Source of the DNA: an uncultured Porphyromonadaceae bacterium
GTDB taxonomy: Bacteria; Bacteroidota; Bacteroidia; Bacteroidales; Muribaculaceae
Assembly (NCBI GenBank): GCA_947177615.1
Contig: CAMWUY010000008.1
Location: 1 to 32,221 of the forward strand
Length of the DNA: 32,221 bases
Reading direction: 5' to 3'
Part shown: positions 7,855 through 16,156 of the stretch, piece by piece
Position numbering within the stretch: position 1 is the first letter of the stretch
How the letters are laid out: the number at the start of each line of letters is the position of its first letter
Translations under genes and position numbers: made by a program
The notes under the pieces: generated by a model
Told to the model about the DNA's origin: nothing
Databases searched by the model: none
What the model saw: the letters and a program-made list of their open reading frames with translations, nothing else

Positions 7855-8247
7855 TTATTCTCCGGTGATATCACGCAGACGCGCGATCTTCCGATCGAGT
7901 TCCAGTTTGCGTTTCTCGAGTTCCTCGATCTCGCGTCGGGCTCGGTCGGCCTCGTAATTCTCAAGTTTGTCGCGCACTTTGTCCAGTTCGCCCAATAATG
8001 CCTGTATCTGTTGTGCCGAGAGAATATCAACCATAGATATCAATGTTGGGAGTGTCTTAATATGTTTGAGGATCTCGGCGGCGGTGATGCCCTCTACAGC
8101 CTTCCTGAGTGAAGACCGGCGTTTCCAGGCCATGATGGCGGAATACTGCTTATTCGTATCCTTTGCCAAAAATTCGGCACGTTGCTGCTCGCTCTTTCCC
8201 TCGAGATACTTCTCAATATACTTGTTGATTGTCTCTTCTCGTTTCAT
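7855..8247 (-). CDS. Small coiled-coil protein of unknown function
   Basis: This 130-aa protein is charged and predicted almost wholly helical. Residues about 1-50 contain a short basic patch (AMAWKRR-like), and the last ~60 residues (LGELDKVRDKLENYEADRARREIEELEKRKLELDRKIARLRD, read as a run of heptads) form a strong coiled coil. No catalytic motif is visible. I chose the ATG at 8247 over an in-frame ATG at 8289: the upstream 14 residues (MLNSPYKLRYKLEY) look non-conserved, and the intergenic region holds the divergent queF promoter. The protein could be a regulator or structural oligomer, but the sequence does not show which. Confidence 0.75.
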   Translation of the reverse strand: MKREETINKYIEKYLEGKSEQQRAEFLAKDTNKQYSAIMAWKRRSSLRKAVEGITAAEILKHIKTLPTLISMVDILSAQQIQALLGELDKVRDKLENYEADRARREIEELEKRKLELDRKIARLRDITGE

Positions 8248-8297
8248 ATATTCCAATTTATAGCGTAGTTTATATGGCGAATTTAGCATTTTTTTTG

Positions 8298-8305
8298 TAA
8301 TTTTG
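8298..8305 (+). promoter_or_regulatory. -7 promoter element for the queFCDE operon
   Basis: TAATTTTG matches TAnnTTTG and predicts a transcript starting near 8312 with a leader of about 83 nt before queF. No clear -33 TTTG is present at the ideal spacing. The leader shows no recognisable preQ1 riboswitch. Confidence 0.5.
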
Positions 8306-8394
8306 AAAATCCGTACCTACTGCCTGTTTACTACACTGTGTATGTACGATCCAAGCATTCCTCATCAAGATACCTGTTATAGATTTTATAATTT

Positions 8395-8874
8395 ATGTCA
8401 CGCGATAATGAACTCTCGTCACTGACTCTGCTGGGTAATCAGAATGTCAAATATCCTGTGGATTACGATCCGCAGCTGCTTGAGACGTTTGATAATAAGC
8501 ATCAGGATAACGAATATGTGGTCACCTTTGACTGTCCTGAGTTTACAACGTTGTGTCCCAAGACCGGTCAGCCGGATTTCGGTCACATATACATCTCATA
8601 CATCCCGCGTGAGCGTATGGTGGAGAGCAAGAGCCTGAAGCTGTATCTCTTCTCGTTTCGCAATCATGGCGACTTTCACGAGGATTGCGTCAATATCATC
8701 ATGAAGGATCTTATTCGACTGATGGATCCTAAATATATCGAGGTGCGCGGGGACTTTATGCCACGCGGAGGTATCAGCATACTGCCGTTTGCCAATTACG
8801 GTGATGCAGATCATCAATCAATGGTAAATGAGCGCCGTCTCGCTGCGTTCACGGAAAATGTCAATAGAAAATGA
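8395..8874 (+). CDS. queF: NADPH-dependent 7-cyano-7-deazaguanine (preQ0) reductase QueF
   Basis: QueF reduces the nitrile of preQ0 to the aminomethyl group of preQ1, the last free-base step before insertion into tRNA. This is the single-domain (YkvM-type) form, 159 aa. The catalytic cysteine is C54 in [14 protein letters not shown], with D61 as the expected proton donor. The QueF signature [21 protein letters not shown] follows, with E, S and FRNHG matching the NADPH-binding motif. It is the first gene of queF-queC-queD-queE and overlaps queC by 4 nt (ATGA), so the two are probably translationally coupled. Confidence 0.97.
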   Translation: MSRDNELSSLTLLGNQNVKYPVDYDPQLLETFDNKHQDNEYVVTFDCPEFTTLCPKTGQPDFGHIYISYIPRERMVESKSLKLYLFSFRNHGDFHEDCVNIIMKDLIRLMDPKYIEVRGDFMPRGGISILPFANYGDADHQSMVNERRLAAFTENVNRK

Positions 8875-9530
8875 GCCGTAAAGATAGCATAATAGTCCTC
8901 TCCGGAGGGATGGACTCGGTTACTTTGCTCCACGAGTATAAAGATCGGATAGCTCTTGCTGTGACCTTTGACTACGGGTCATTGCACAATGCCCGTGAGA
9001 TAGAGTGTGCGTCTGCTAATTGTCGTCATCTCGGCATAGAGCATATTATCATACCCCTCTCCTTCATCGGTGAATATTTCAAGAGTTCGCTGTTAGAGAG
9101 TCCGGATGCAATACCGGAGGGTAATTATGATGATGACAATATGAAGTCTACGGTAGTGCCGTTCCGCAACGGTATTATGCTCTCAGTGGCGTGTGGGCTG
9201 GCCGAGAGTCGTGGATTGCAACATGTCATGCTTGCCAACCATAGTGGTGATCATGCTATATACCCTGACTGCCGTCCCGGATTTGTCCGAGCGATGTCAG
9301 AGGCTTTGAGCGAAGGTACATACGATCATGTCACCATCCTTGCTCCATATACGGATATCAGCAAGAATGATATCGCATGTCACGGCCGTGAGATGGGTAT
9401 AGACTATGCGCTGACGTATAGTTGCTACAAGGGCGGGGAGCGTCATTGCGGCAAGTGCGGCACATGTCGCGAGCGCCGCGAGGCCTTGGCCTTCGCCGGT
9501 ATTGATGACCCTACTGTATACGAAGATTGA
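8871..9530 (+). CDS. queC: 7-cyano-7-deazaguanine synthase QueC
   Basis: QueC uses ATP and ammonia to convert 7-carboxy-7-deazaguanine (CDG) into preQ0. The 219-aa protein begins with the PP-loop ATP motif SGGMDS (residues 11-16) and ends with the structural zinc cysteines C185, C193, C196 and C199 (CYKGG...HCGKCGTC). The internal segment [16 protein letters not shown] is also typical. Its ATG overlaps the queF stop, and queD begins 5 nt after its TGA. Confidence 0.97.
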   Translation: MSRKDSIIVLSGGMDSVTLLHEYKDRIALAVTFDYGSLHNAREIECASANCRHLGIEHIIIPLSFIGEYFKSSLLESPDAIPEGNYDDDNMKSTVVPFRNGIMLSVACGLAESRGLQHVMLANHSGDHAIYPDCRPGFVRAMSEALSEGTYDHVTILAPYTDISKNDIACHGREMGIDYALTYSCYKGGERHCGKCGTCRERREALAFAGIDDPTVYED

Positions 9531-9535
9531 CCGAT

Positions 9536-9868
9536 ATGTATTACACTAAAAAAAGACTCGAAATATCAGCGGCGCACCGTCTTGATCTGTCATACGCGAG
9601 TAAATGTACCCGGCTGCACGGACATAACTGGATAATCACGGTCGAATGTAAGTCCGAGTCACTCAATGCAGATGGTATGGTGACGGACTTCACCCATGTC
9701 AAGGAGCAGATACATAATCTGTTGGATCATTCGGTGCTCAATGACGTGTTGCCGTTTAATCCGACGGCAGAAAATATAGCGCGCTGGGTGGTTGATCACG
9801 TAGATAATGCATGGCGTTGCGAGGTGCAGGAGAGTGAGGGAAATATCGCTATTTATGAGCGGGATTAG
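9536..9868 (+). CDS. queD: 6-carboxy-5,6,7,8-tetrahydropterin synthase QueD
   Basis: QueD converts 7,8-dihydroneopterin triphosphate to 6-carboxytetrahydropterin, the first committed step to queuosine after GTP cyclohydrolase I. The 110-aa protein is a short PTPS-fold form. Zinc ligands are H14 (SAAHRL), H28 and H30 (LHGH). The catalytic C24 lies four residues before H28 in the CxxxHGH motif that separates QueD from eukaryotic PTPS. D64-H65 lies in LDHSVLND. I use ATG 9536; an in-frame TTG at 9527 overlaps the queC stop and adds only three residues. queE starts right after the stop. Confidence 0.95.
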   Translation: MYYTKKRLEISAAHRLDLSYASKCTRLHGHNWIITVECKSESLNADGMVTDFTHVKEQIHNLLDHSVLNDVLPFNPTAENIARWVVDHVDNAWRCEVQESEGNIAIYERD

Positions 9869-10483
9869 ATGATGAGATTGGTCAACGAGATATTTTATTC
9901 GCTGCAGGGTGAGGGTGTGCACACTGGAGTGCCGATGGTGTTCGTACGTTTCTCGGGGTGTAATCTGACTTGTCCGTTCTGCGACACTCAACATCAGTCC
10001 GGTGTGCGTATGAGTGACGCCGGGATAGTGGAGGAGATAATGAGATATTCCCGGTCTCATTGGATCGTACTGACGGGCGGTGAACCCTCGTTAAGTATAG
10101 ATGAGTCGTTTATCCGTTATCTCAAGGATGCTACCGGTATGAAGATTGCCATAGAAACTAACGGCACTCACAGACTTCCGGAGGGTATAGATTGGGTCAC
10201 ATTATCACCAAAGGGTGGTCTGGCTCCGGAGTTGGAATATCCTGAGGATAAAATAGCAATTTGCCACGCCGATGAGATAAAAGTGGTAGATGTCGGTCAG
10301 GATCTGTCTCCATACTTTGAATTTAAATGTCGCAAACCGCATACAGTAATGTGTCTGCAGCCGTGTTACGTAGACGATCCGGAAATATACTCTGCCAATC
10401 TGAGCAGTACTGTCACGCGTGTTGAGTCTGATCCGCGTTGGCGGCTATCCTTGCAGACTCATCGCTATCTGGGCATACGATGA
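9869..10483 (+). CDS. queE: 7-carboxy-7-deazaguanine synthase QueE (radical SAM)
   Basis: QueE is a radical SAM enzyme that contracts 6-carboxytetrahydropterin to CDG. The [4Fe-4S] motif CxxxCxxC is intact as C31, C35 and C38 (SGCNLTCPFCDT). Upstream, EIFYSLQGEG is the QueE signature, and LTGGEPSL and ETNGTH match the SAM-binding strands. At 204 aa it is a compact version. Two adjacent ATG codons (9869, 9872) both work as starts. It is the last gene of the que operon; with QueF, QueC and QueD it covers the pathway to preQ1, except GTP cyclohydrolase I, which is not in the window. Confidence 0.96.
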   Translation: MMRLVNEIFYSLQGEGVHTGVPMVFVRFSGCNLTCPFCDTQHQSGVRMSDAGIVEEIMRYSRSHWIVLTGGEPSLSIDESFIRYLKDATGMKIAIETNGTHRLPEGIDWVTLSPKGGLAPELEYPEDKIAICHADEIKVVDVGQDLSPYFEFKCRKPHTVMCLQPCYVDDPEIYSANLSSTVTRVESDPRWRLSLQTHRYLGIR

Positions 10484-10602
10484 GTGATGGGGTCTAATTT
10501 GTATTTGTAAATAGCAAATCAAGCAAAATATAGTAGAAATCGGTTGAAAATTGGCAATTTTTTATGTTTTTGAACATTTTTCCAACAAATTTTGTATTTG
10601 CA

Positions 10603-10634
10603 TTTGCAAATTTTAAAAATATTTGTTTCTTTTG
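10603..10634 (+). promoter_or_regulatory. Probable promoter of the DoxX-like gene
   Basis: TTTG (10603-10606), a 20-nt spacer and TTCTTTTG (10627-10634) form a near-consensus pair with one mismatch in the -7 box. The surrounding 231-nt gap (10484-10714) is very AT-rich with many TTTG copies, so the exact element is uncertain. The leader would be about 75 nt. Confidence 0.4.
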
Positions 10635-10714
10635 CACTGTAAATCAAACCTTATAGAGTTTTTTATTGTTATTGATTTTGTTAATATTGTGTAACATCAT
10701 ACGAAGATAACGTC

Positions 10715-11314
10715 ATGAAGTCATACAGCTCAACAATCTCAGTCAATCCCTCCACTCAGACTATGGGTGAGAGAAACTCCAAGGCGATATGTGCTTTGGA
10801 GGAGAGCGTACGCATAGCTAATGAACCCTTCAGAAGTTCATTCTTGAACTCAGCGGAAGAGAACTCAAGCCTGATCCCGATTACTTTAAAATTTTTGTTC
10901 GGTGTATATGGCCGTCAAAACGGCATCTCGGCTCCAATGGATGCTCTGACTCTTATTGCACGTTGTGGTTTCGGACTGTTCATCTGTGGTATGGCGCTGG
11001 CGGGCATGACCGGTATCAGCAGTGTCGCGATGGCTGTTATCGGTGTTATGGTGACTTTAGGATGTATGACAAGAGCCTCTTTGTTGGCGTTAGCGGTTAT
11101 GCAGATTGTAGCCGCATCTTCGCTCCATGCAGGTTTAAATGACATGCACCTAATAGTAGCGTTGATAAGTGGCGTGATGGCAATCTTAGGACCCGGTCAC
11201 ACCTCTTTAGACAGCATCCTGGAGAGATTGACCTCACGCAATGTTGAGTCCTACATGTTGCGCAAAGAGCGTGAGCACCGTGACTCATACCGTGCTTACG
11301 AATTCATCGACTGA
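10715..11314 (+). CDS. DoxX-like four-helix membrane protein
   Basis: This 199-aa protein has a hydrophilic N-terminal region of about 70 residues, then four hydrophobic helices at about 78-98, 101-118, 121-138 and 144-159, and a charged tail rich in Arg and Glu. The LGPGHTSLDSIL stretch after helix four (158-169) resembles the end of DoxX-family domains, a loose family of small membrane proteins with a few members linked to thiosulfate:quinone oxidoreductase. The long N-terminal tail is unusual for DoxX. It stands alone between the que operon and a strong terminator, with its own AT-rich upstream region. The function cannot be read from the sequence. Confidence 0.75.
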   Translation: MKSYSSTISVNPSTQTMGERNSKAICALEESVRIANEPFRSSFLNSAEENSSLIPITLKFLFGVYGRQNGISAPMDALTLIARCGFGLFICGMALAGMTGISSVAMAVIGVMVTLGCMTRASLLALAVMQIVAASSLHAGLNDMHLIVALISGVMAILGPGHTSLDSILERLTSRNVESYMLRKEREHRDSYRAYEFID

Positions 11315-11342
11315 TCCGCGATACAATCACATCATACGCAGC

Positions 11343-11379
11343 TTTAAGCCCCATATCATCTTGTGGTATGGGGCTTAAA
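11343..11379. terminator. Strong bidirectional terminator hairpin
   Basis: Perfect 13-bp arms TTTAAGCCCCATA (11343-11355) and TATGGGGCTTAAA (11367-11379) enclose an 11-nt loop. The A/T flanks give a U-tract on both strands. It sits between the DoxX-like gene (+) and the gene ending at 11397 (-). Confidence 0.8.
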
Positions 11380-11396
11380 TAATGCTCCCTAAAGGT

Positions 11397-11921
11397 TCAT
11401 CTATAACATGTCAGGCTGTTGATCCGCATGCGTATGTCGTAGGGAGTGGATGCTCTACGTGAGGGTTGACTCTTATAGTAGTACAGGTTTTTTTGCTTAT
11501 CGAAACTTTTGACCTCTACCATCCTTGTTTCTCCTGCCGGTATATTAACGTATATGACCGCATCCCGCTGATGTAACTGTTTGCCGGACATATCATAATA
11601 TGTGATTTCGACAGTGAGGGACCGAATATCTCTATCTGAATTGTTCCGGACAAACCATCTTTCGGATGTTGAACCTGCGTTCTTATCATAACCACACAAT
11701 ACAATTTGATCGCGGAGGTGGGCAATAGCTATGGAGTCAGTGTCATAGCTGATCTTTTCCTCCCAGGGCTTTTCGACACTTGTCGTACTCTTACCCGGCT
11801 TGAGACTCAGGCGGTTGCGTCGTGCATCCATATCGTCGCAACAGAGTATTGAACATGATAACAAGCCTGATACGGCAATAAGTCTAAACGCGCCTTGACA
11901 TCGGGATATTATGGTAAACAT
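11397..11921 (-). CDS. Exported protein of unknown function, probable lipoprotein with beta-sandwich domain
   Basis: This 174-aa protein has a hydrophobic N-terminal segment ending in LLSC (C23), a plausible but imperfect lipobox. After a Lys/Ser-rich linker, residues about 85-160 (WFVRNNSDRDIRSLTVEITYYD ... IPAGETRMVEVKSFD) look like an immunoglobulin-like or FxLYD-type fold, with an N-N-S turn, a Y-Y-D strand and a P-A-G-E turn. Its ATG overlaps the stop of the upstream gene by one base (TAATG), so translation is probably coupled. It is the last gene of the parE-coaD-ctp operon. I do not recognise a named family. Confidence 0.7.
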   Translation of the reverse strand: MFTIISRCQGAFRLIAVSGLLSCSILCCDDMDARRNRLSLKPGKSTTSVEKPWEEKISYDTDSIAIAHLRDQIVLCGYDKNAGSTSERWFVRNNSDRDIRSLTVEITYYDMSGKQLHQRDAVIYVNIPAGETRMVEVKSFDKQKNLYYYKSQPSRRASTPYDIRMRINSLTCYR

Positions 11922-12505
11922 TATAGTGTGCGTGGTTTGTAGGGTGATGATCCGTTGCCGTCGTATGCCGGGTATATACGGCGCATTCCATCAGGTAGTT
12001 TATCCAATGGATTATTGACGTTTATCCTCAGGCTGAGTCTCAATTTATTCCAGAATACAGGAAGTATGGTAGATCCGCCAACGCGCACTTTAACTTTCAG
12101 GCTCTCTACAATCAGAGACTGGTTGTCTTTGGAAAGTGTGGCCAGACAGTCGGACAGCCGTGCCGGAAGGCCGTGTTTGACAGATGTATACAAACTCAAT
12201 CGATATTTCCCATTCTGTGCGGACTCTGTGAGAGTGCCGATGAGCATACCCGGTTTTAGCCGCACGTCGTCCGACTCTATGACTGTGACATTATACCGGT
12301 ATCGCTCCCGTTGGTCAGCCGTTATCATGACTATTATTCCATCTCCCGGGTATTCCCATATACCGTCAAGACCTCCTGCTCCGTAAGCATCAATATAATC
12401 GATGGCTGCCTGCATATCTATCGGAACGTCTTTGAGTGCAGCCATACCCGGTCTGATGGATATGCAGCAGAGGGAGATAACAAATATGATAATCAGCTGT
12501 CGCAT
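11921..12505 (-). CDS. Exported protein of unknown function
   Basis: This 194-aa protein has a clear signal peptide (MRQLIIIFVISLCCISIRPGMA, cleavage near residue 22). The mature part is beta-rich: AAIDYIDAYGAGGLDGIWEYPGDGIIVMI, then KPGMLIGTLTES, and a Leu/Val-rich C-terminal half. The GIWEYPGDG...V.I pattern followed by a G-x-L-x-G-T-L segment is reminiscent of small lipocalin-like periplasmic domains, but this is only a shape match. It sits 6 nt after the DUF3078 gene and overlaps the next gene by one base, as part of one operon. Function unknown. Confidence 0.72.
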   Translation of the reverse strand: MRQLIIIFVISLCCISIRPGMAALKDVPIDMQAAIDYIDAYGAGGLDGIWEYPGDGIIVMITADQRERYRYNVTVIESDDVRLKPGMLIGTLTESAQNGKYRLSLYTSVKHGLPARLSDCLATLSKDNQSLIVESLKVKVRVGGSTILPVFWNKLRLSLRINVNNPLDKLPDGMRRIYPAYDGNGSSPYKPRTL

Positions 12506-12511
12506 GCCGTA

Positions 12512-13969
12512 TCACGGTTTGGTGGAGAAGGTATATGTTATGCCCAATGATAATATCTCCTTCAGCATCCAGTGATGCCAACGCGATGAGTTGTAGTCGG
12601 AACTGGAGTCAAAGCGGGGATACACATACAGCTGAGTGGAGAGAAAACGATTGATATTAAAGTTGAATGTGTTCTCCCAGTCAGCCTGGAAGTAAGAGTA
12701 ATCTGTGAAGATGAACATGCGTGACTTCCAGCTGATATTGCTTGTGATATTCCAGTCAAGTGTCAGCTCGGCATTACTACCGATCTCGCTGTGTGTATGT
12801 CGTCCGGGAGTGATGTTAAATTGTGTCACATCTATACGATTGGACATACAGGCCTTGAGATTGTATGACAGTGGAGATATAGATGCGGCAAACTTGAGTG
12901 AGTTGTTACGACCCGAAGTGGCGTATGTCATACCAAGACCGATATTGAGATCGGCCGGTGAGAGGAATGATGCCGTAATATCGGGAGAGTCGGCAGGATA
13001 GGCGTTAAAGAACTGAGTCTTAAACTGCAAAGTCGCAGAGTAGAACCATTTCTGCCACGCCTTGATACCGGCTTTTAGATTGTATTGAAACTGGTCTTGA
13101 GAGATACTGTATTTATGTAGTGATCCTTTTGGATTGGTATTGATACCCAACTTATAACTCAGTGCGGAATTGAACATAAGGTTGGGGTGATATACCGTGT
13201 TGAGGGTCACGTCCCAGTTGAAATTGAAGAGTAGCGAGAAGTAGGAGGTTCCACCCTGATACCAGTTGGAACTTACATAGGCCTGTGATATGTGCAGACC
13301 GGTTGAAAAGAGGTGCAACCAGTTGCGGCGTGGTGTGATAAATTCCGGCATTATCGCGGCATCTGTATCTATCTCCGGGAGATCAAGGTTCTCGAGGAAA
13401 CTGATGAAGCTGTAGTCATCATCCGGCAGCGTCGGTGGCGCCGGTACATCCCAACTGGCATACGCTATCTGTTTAGGATGGCTTATCATATATAGATAAC
13501 GCAGATTACGCATCTGTCTCTCGGCACGCATTGCGACATTGAGCCACGAGGGCATCTCCGACATCGCCTTTATTTCATCTGCCGATAGTGGTCTCACATT
13601 GCCCGGGGCGCCGGAATTGTCTGTCGTCAGCTCCAGTATCTCATCGCCCTCCTCAAGGTCTGCCGGATTGATCTTCTCTCCGGTCAGAATGCCAACATAT
13701 TTGAGTGAGTCGGCATCATAGTCTTGCGAACGCATCTCAAATTGATATTGAGGTATCTCCGGGCGAAATTGCCTTACGCTCAGATATCCGCTGTACACCA
13801 GGGGTGTCTTTACAGCCGCATTGCCGTAGTCCTGATAATATCGGGATATTATTGAGTCATTGGCGATGCTCGCTTTGAGCAACTCCGTATCAACTTCTGC
13901 CGACACAGGGATGGCCGTTATCAGAATAACATATATCGGGATACAAACTTTCGCGAGTGATCTAAACAT
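12512..13969 (-). CDS. DUF3078 domain protein, predicted outer-membrane beta-barrel
   Basis: This 485-aa protein has a signal peptide cleaved near VSA (residue 24). The C-terminal ~270 residues match DUF3078, a family known mainly from Bacteroidetes: WLHLFSTGLHISQAYVSSNWYQGG, where the W-Y-Q-G-G turn is the hallmark, followed by alternating-polarity beta strands rich in N, Y, W and F. The last strand ends in an aromatic (ITYTFSTKP), close to a beta-barrel C-terminus. The N-terminal ~200 residues are a less conserved extension with Tyr- and Asp-rich loops. It lies 17 nt after ctp and 6 nt before an exported unknown. The role is unknown; context suggests a cell-envelope function. Confidence 0.82.
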   Translation of the reverse strand: MFRSLAKVCIPIYVILITAIPVSAEVDTELLKASIANDSIISRYYQDYGNAAVKTPLVYSGYLSVRQFRPEIPQYQFEMRSQDYDADSLKYVGILTGEKINPADLEEGDEILELTTDNSGAPGNVRPLSADEIKAMSEMPSWLNVAMRAERQMRNLRYLYMISHPKQIAYASWDVPAPPTLPDDDYSFISFLENLDLPEIDTDAAIMPEFITPRRNWLHLFSTGLHISQAYVSSNWYQGGTSYFSLLFNFNWDVTLNTVYHPNLMFNSALSYKLGINTNPKGSLHKYSISQDQFQYNLKAGIKAWQKWFYSATLQFKTQFFNAYPADSPDITASFLSPADLNIGLGMTYATSGRNNSLKFAASISPLSYNLKACMSNRIDVTQFNITPGRHTHSEIGSNAELTLDWNITSNISWKSRMFIFTDYSYFQADWENTFNFNINRFLSTQLYVYPRFDSSSDYNSSRWHHWMLKEILSLGITYTFSTKP

Positions 13970-13986
13970 AACTTACAGGTATTAGG

Positions 13987-15618
13987 TCAGTTCTTTTTCT
14001 TCTCCGGTGAGGATAGTATGGTGGTATAGTCTTGAGAATTGATAAGTTGCAATGCCTCCTTGAATATCGGGTCATGCTGATTGAAGACCTTGAAGAAGGT
14101 CTCGTTATCATAGACATCCCGCCCGATCAGGCTCTTGATGATCATACGCATCAATGGAATGCTGCGGGTGAATTCCTCCTCGTCATATTTCACATCTTCC
14201 TTATCAGCCATATCTTTGACTTCGCGGAGCATCTCCGGTGTGACGTCAAATGCACGTACATAGTCATCATCGGTCGGATATTGTTTCTTCAACTCCTTGC
14301 GATGCGCGTCTACATATTGTATGGCAAATTTATTGAATACACCCTTGGCCATCACATTACGATAATACTTGGTGTATTCGGTAGTGTCGAGCGCGACAAA
14401 TCTGTCAGGATAAATACCGCCGCCTCCATATACGGTACGATGTTTGACGAGCGTCTCATATCTCAGCGAGTCATTGTATCTGACACTGTCACTATGCATC
14501 AGTTCTCCGTGATTAAACCGATCTTCGATATCCTTGCGGTATGTATCCTCATCACCTTTGGTGTATGGTTTCTGTATATCTCGTCCCGTAGGAGTATAGT
14601 AATGTGCGACTGTGAGTCGTATCATAGATCCGTCGGGCAAAGGTATGGGTCGCTGCACGAGACCTTTACCGAATGTACGACGACCGACCACAACGCCTCT
14701 ATCCCAGTCCTGAACACCACCGGAGGTAATCTCGGCGGCAGACGCTGAATATTGATTGGCCATAATGACGAGTCGTCCATCGGCAAAGAGTGGCTTGCGC
14801 ATGGCGGATGGACTTGTGAAGGCGTCGTATCGGGGTGACTTGAGACCCTCGGTATATACAGCCAGCTTGCCGGGCTCCAGAAATTCTCCCAGCAGGTCGA
14901 TAGCCGCCTGCAGATAGCCTCCTCCATTGTCGGTCAGATCAAGGATCAGCTGGGTCATCCCTTGTTTTTTGAGTTCTTTGAGCTTGTCCACAACCTCTTT
15001 GTGTGTCTCGGCTGCAAATTTATTCAGTCTTATGTAGCCCGTTTTATCATCCACCATATATGCGGCATCAACGCTGTATATCGGTATATCGTCACGGGTT
15101 ATAGTGAAGGGTATGGTATCAGATCCTCCGTCCTGAAGTCTGAGCACAGTGACATTGACAGTAGTGCCCTTGGGTCCGCGCAGACGCTTCATTATATCAC
15201 GGTTTTTCATCTTGACCCCTGCGATATTGGTGTCGTTGACCGCAATTATTCTGTCACCGGCCACCATGCCGATGCGCTCTGACGGTCCGCCGCTCACGGT
15301 CTGTATGACATAGAGTGTATCTTTGGTCATATTGAACACTATACCGATGCCGCTGAAGTTGCCTTCCAGCGGCTCGTTGAGTTCCCGGGTCTCTTCGGCA
15401 GTTGAATAGGAAGAGTGCGGATCCAACTTCTCAAGCATTCCGCGAATGGCGTCCTCAGCCAGTTTATCTTCATCTACACTGTCGACGTACAGTTGTGATA
15501 TGGCCTGCTGAGCCATCATCAGTTTCTGTTGAGGCATTCCAAAATTTATGTTCAGTCCGTAAGCTATCGATGCTATGCAGAGTAGCGTCATAAACGGAGC
15601 AACCTTAATCTTTTTCAT
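13987..15618 (-). CDS. ctpA: C-terminal processing peptidase (S41A family, CtpA/Prc-like)
   Basis: This serine protease of the periplasm cleaves C-terminal tails of envelope proteins. It has a signal/anchor segment at residues 5-22, a PDZ domain at about 85-165 (GNFSGIGIVF, SGGPSERIGMVAGDRIIAVN), and the S41 catalytic core. The Ser-Lys dyad is S293 (QYSASAAEI) and K318 (RTFGKGLVQ), 25 residues apart as in E. coli Prc, with Q322 as the expected third residue. LDLTDNGGGYLQAA is the family substrate-binding strand. At 543 aa it is longer than CtpA of cyanobacteria but usual for Bacteroidetes. It sits 45 nt after coaD in the parE operon. Confidence 0.95.
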   Translation of the reverse strand: MKKIKVAPFMTLLCIASIAYGLNINFGMPQQKLMMAQQAISQLYVDSVDEDKLAEDAIRGMLEKLDPHSSYSTAEETRELNEPLEGNFSGIGIVFNMTKDTLYVIQTVSGGPSERIGMVAGDRIIAVNDTNIAGVKMKNRDIMKRLRGPKGTTVNVTVLRLQDGGSDTIPFTITRDDIPIYSVDAAYMVDDKTGYIRLNKFAAETHKEVVDKLKELKKQGMTQLILDLTDNGGGYLQAAIDLLGEFLEPGKLAVYTEGLKSPRYDAFTSPSAMRKPLFADGRLVIMANQYSASAAEITSGGVQDWDRGVVVGRRTFGKGLVQRPIPLPDGSMIRLTVAHYYTPTGRDIQKPYTKGDEDTYRKDIEDRFNHGELMHSDSVRYNDSLRYETLVKHRTVYGGGGIYPDRFVALDTTEYTKYYRNVMAKGVFNKFAIQYVDAHRKELKKQYPTDDDYVRAFDVTPEMLREVKDMADKEDVKYDEEEFTRSIPLMRMIIKSLIGRDVYDNETFFKVFNQHDPIFKEALQLINSQDYTTILSSPEKKKN

Positions 15619-15663
15619 CTTATGATTATTTATTTCAAAGAGTGTATCCTCTCGGAATGACTC

Positions 15664-16131
15664 TTAATCCAACATTTTCATAATATCTTCGCGGGAGACC
15701 AGATATTGGCTTGTATCGTGTCCGAAACGGGCTAATTCGCGCACCATAGATGAGGATATACATCCGAGTGACGGGCGGGCACAGAGCAAAATTGTTTCAA
15801 CTTCGCCGATCAGAGCATTGGTCTCCGCCAGTGTTTTCTCATATTCAAAATCTGATACGTTCCTGACACCGCGTATTATGCAGACAGCATTCCATTGTCG
15901 CACCATGTCGATGGTCAATCGGTCATTGATGACTACATGAATCGGAAATCCCTCAAAGAGAGTGTCAAGGTGCCGTTTGGTCTGTTCGGCAGCGGATCGT
16001 GAGTCCGGCTTATGAATATTGACACCGATGCATATCACTATTTCGTCAAACATCCTCAAGGCCCGGGCCACAATGTCAAGATGTCCACGGGTGAAGGGGT
16101 TGAAACTGCCGGGATAGAGTGCTCTGGTCAT
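15664..16131 (-). CDS. coaD: Phosphopantetheine adenylyltransferase
   Basis: CoaD joins ATP and 4'-phosphopantetheine to give dephospho-CoA, the penultimate step of CoA synthesis. The 155-aa protein has the nucleotidyltransferase motif YPGSFNPFTRGH (with T14-R15-G16-H17), the R-G-V-R segment (87-90), and ISSSMVRE (125-132), all typical of CoaD. I chose the ATG at 16131 over an upstream in-frame start at 16194, which adds 21 non-conserved residues and would overlap the parE end. Placement inside a topoisomerase operon, 25 nt after parE, is frequent in Bacteroidetes by my recollection. Confidence 0.96.
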   Translation of the reverse strand: MTRALYPGSFNPFTRGHLDIVARALRMFDEIVICIGVNIHKPDSRSAAEQTKRHLDTLFEGFPIHVVINDRLTIDMVRQWNAVCIIRGVRNVSDFEYEKTLAETNALIGEVETILLCARPSLGCISSSMVRELARFGHDTSQYLVSREDIMKMLD

Positions 16132-16156
16132 GGGTGTGTGGAGATTGATTTTTAGA

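Noticed and set aside
8312-8394. Possible preQ1 riboswitch in the queF leader
   Set aside because: Queuosine operons often carry one, but the leader has no preQ1-I-like short stem with C-rich loop and A-rich tail, and no convincing pseudoknot.
14032-14748. Plus-strand open frame of 238 codons inside ctpA
   Set aside because: Long but antisense to a protease with all catalytic residues; the reading looks like a codon-bias shadow.
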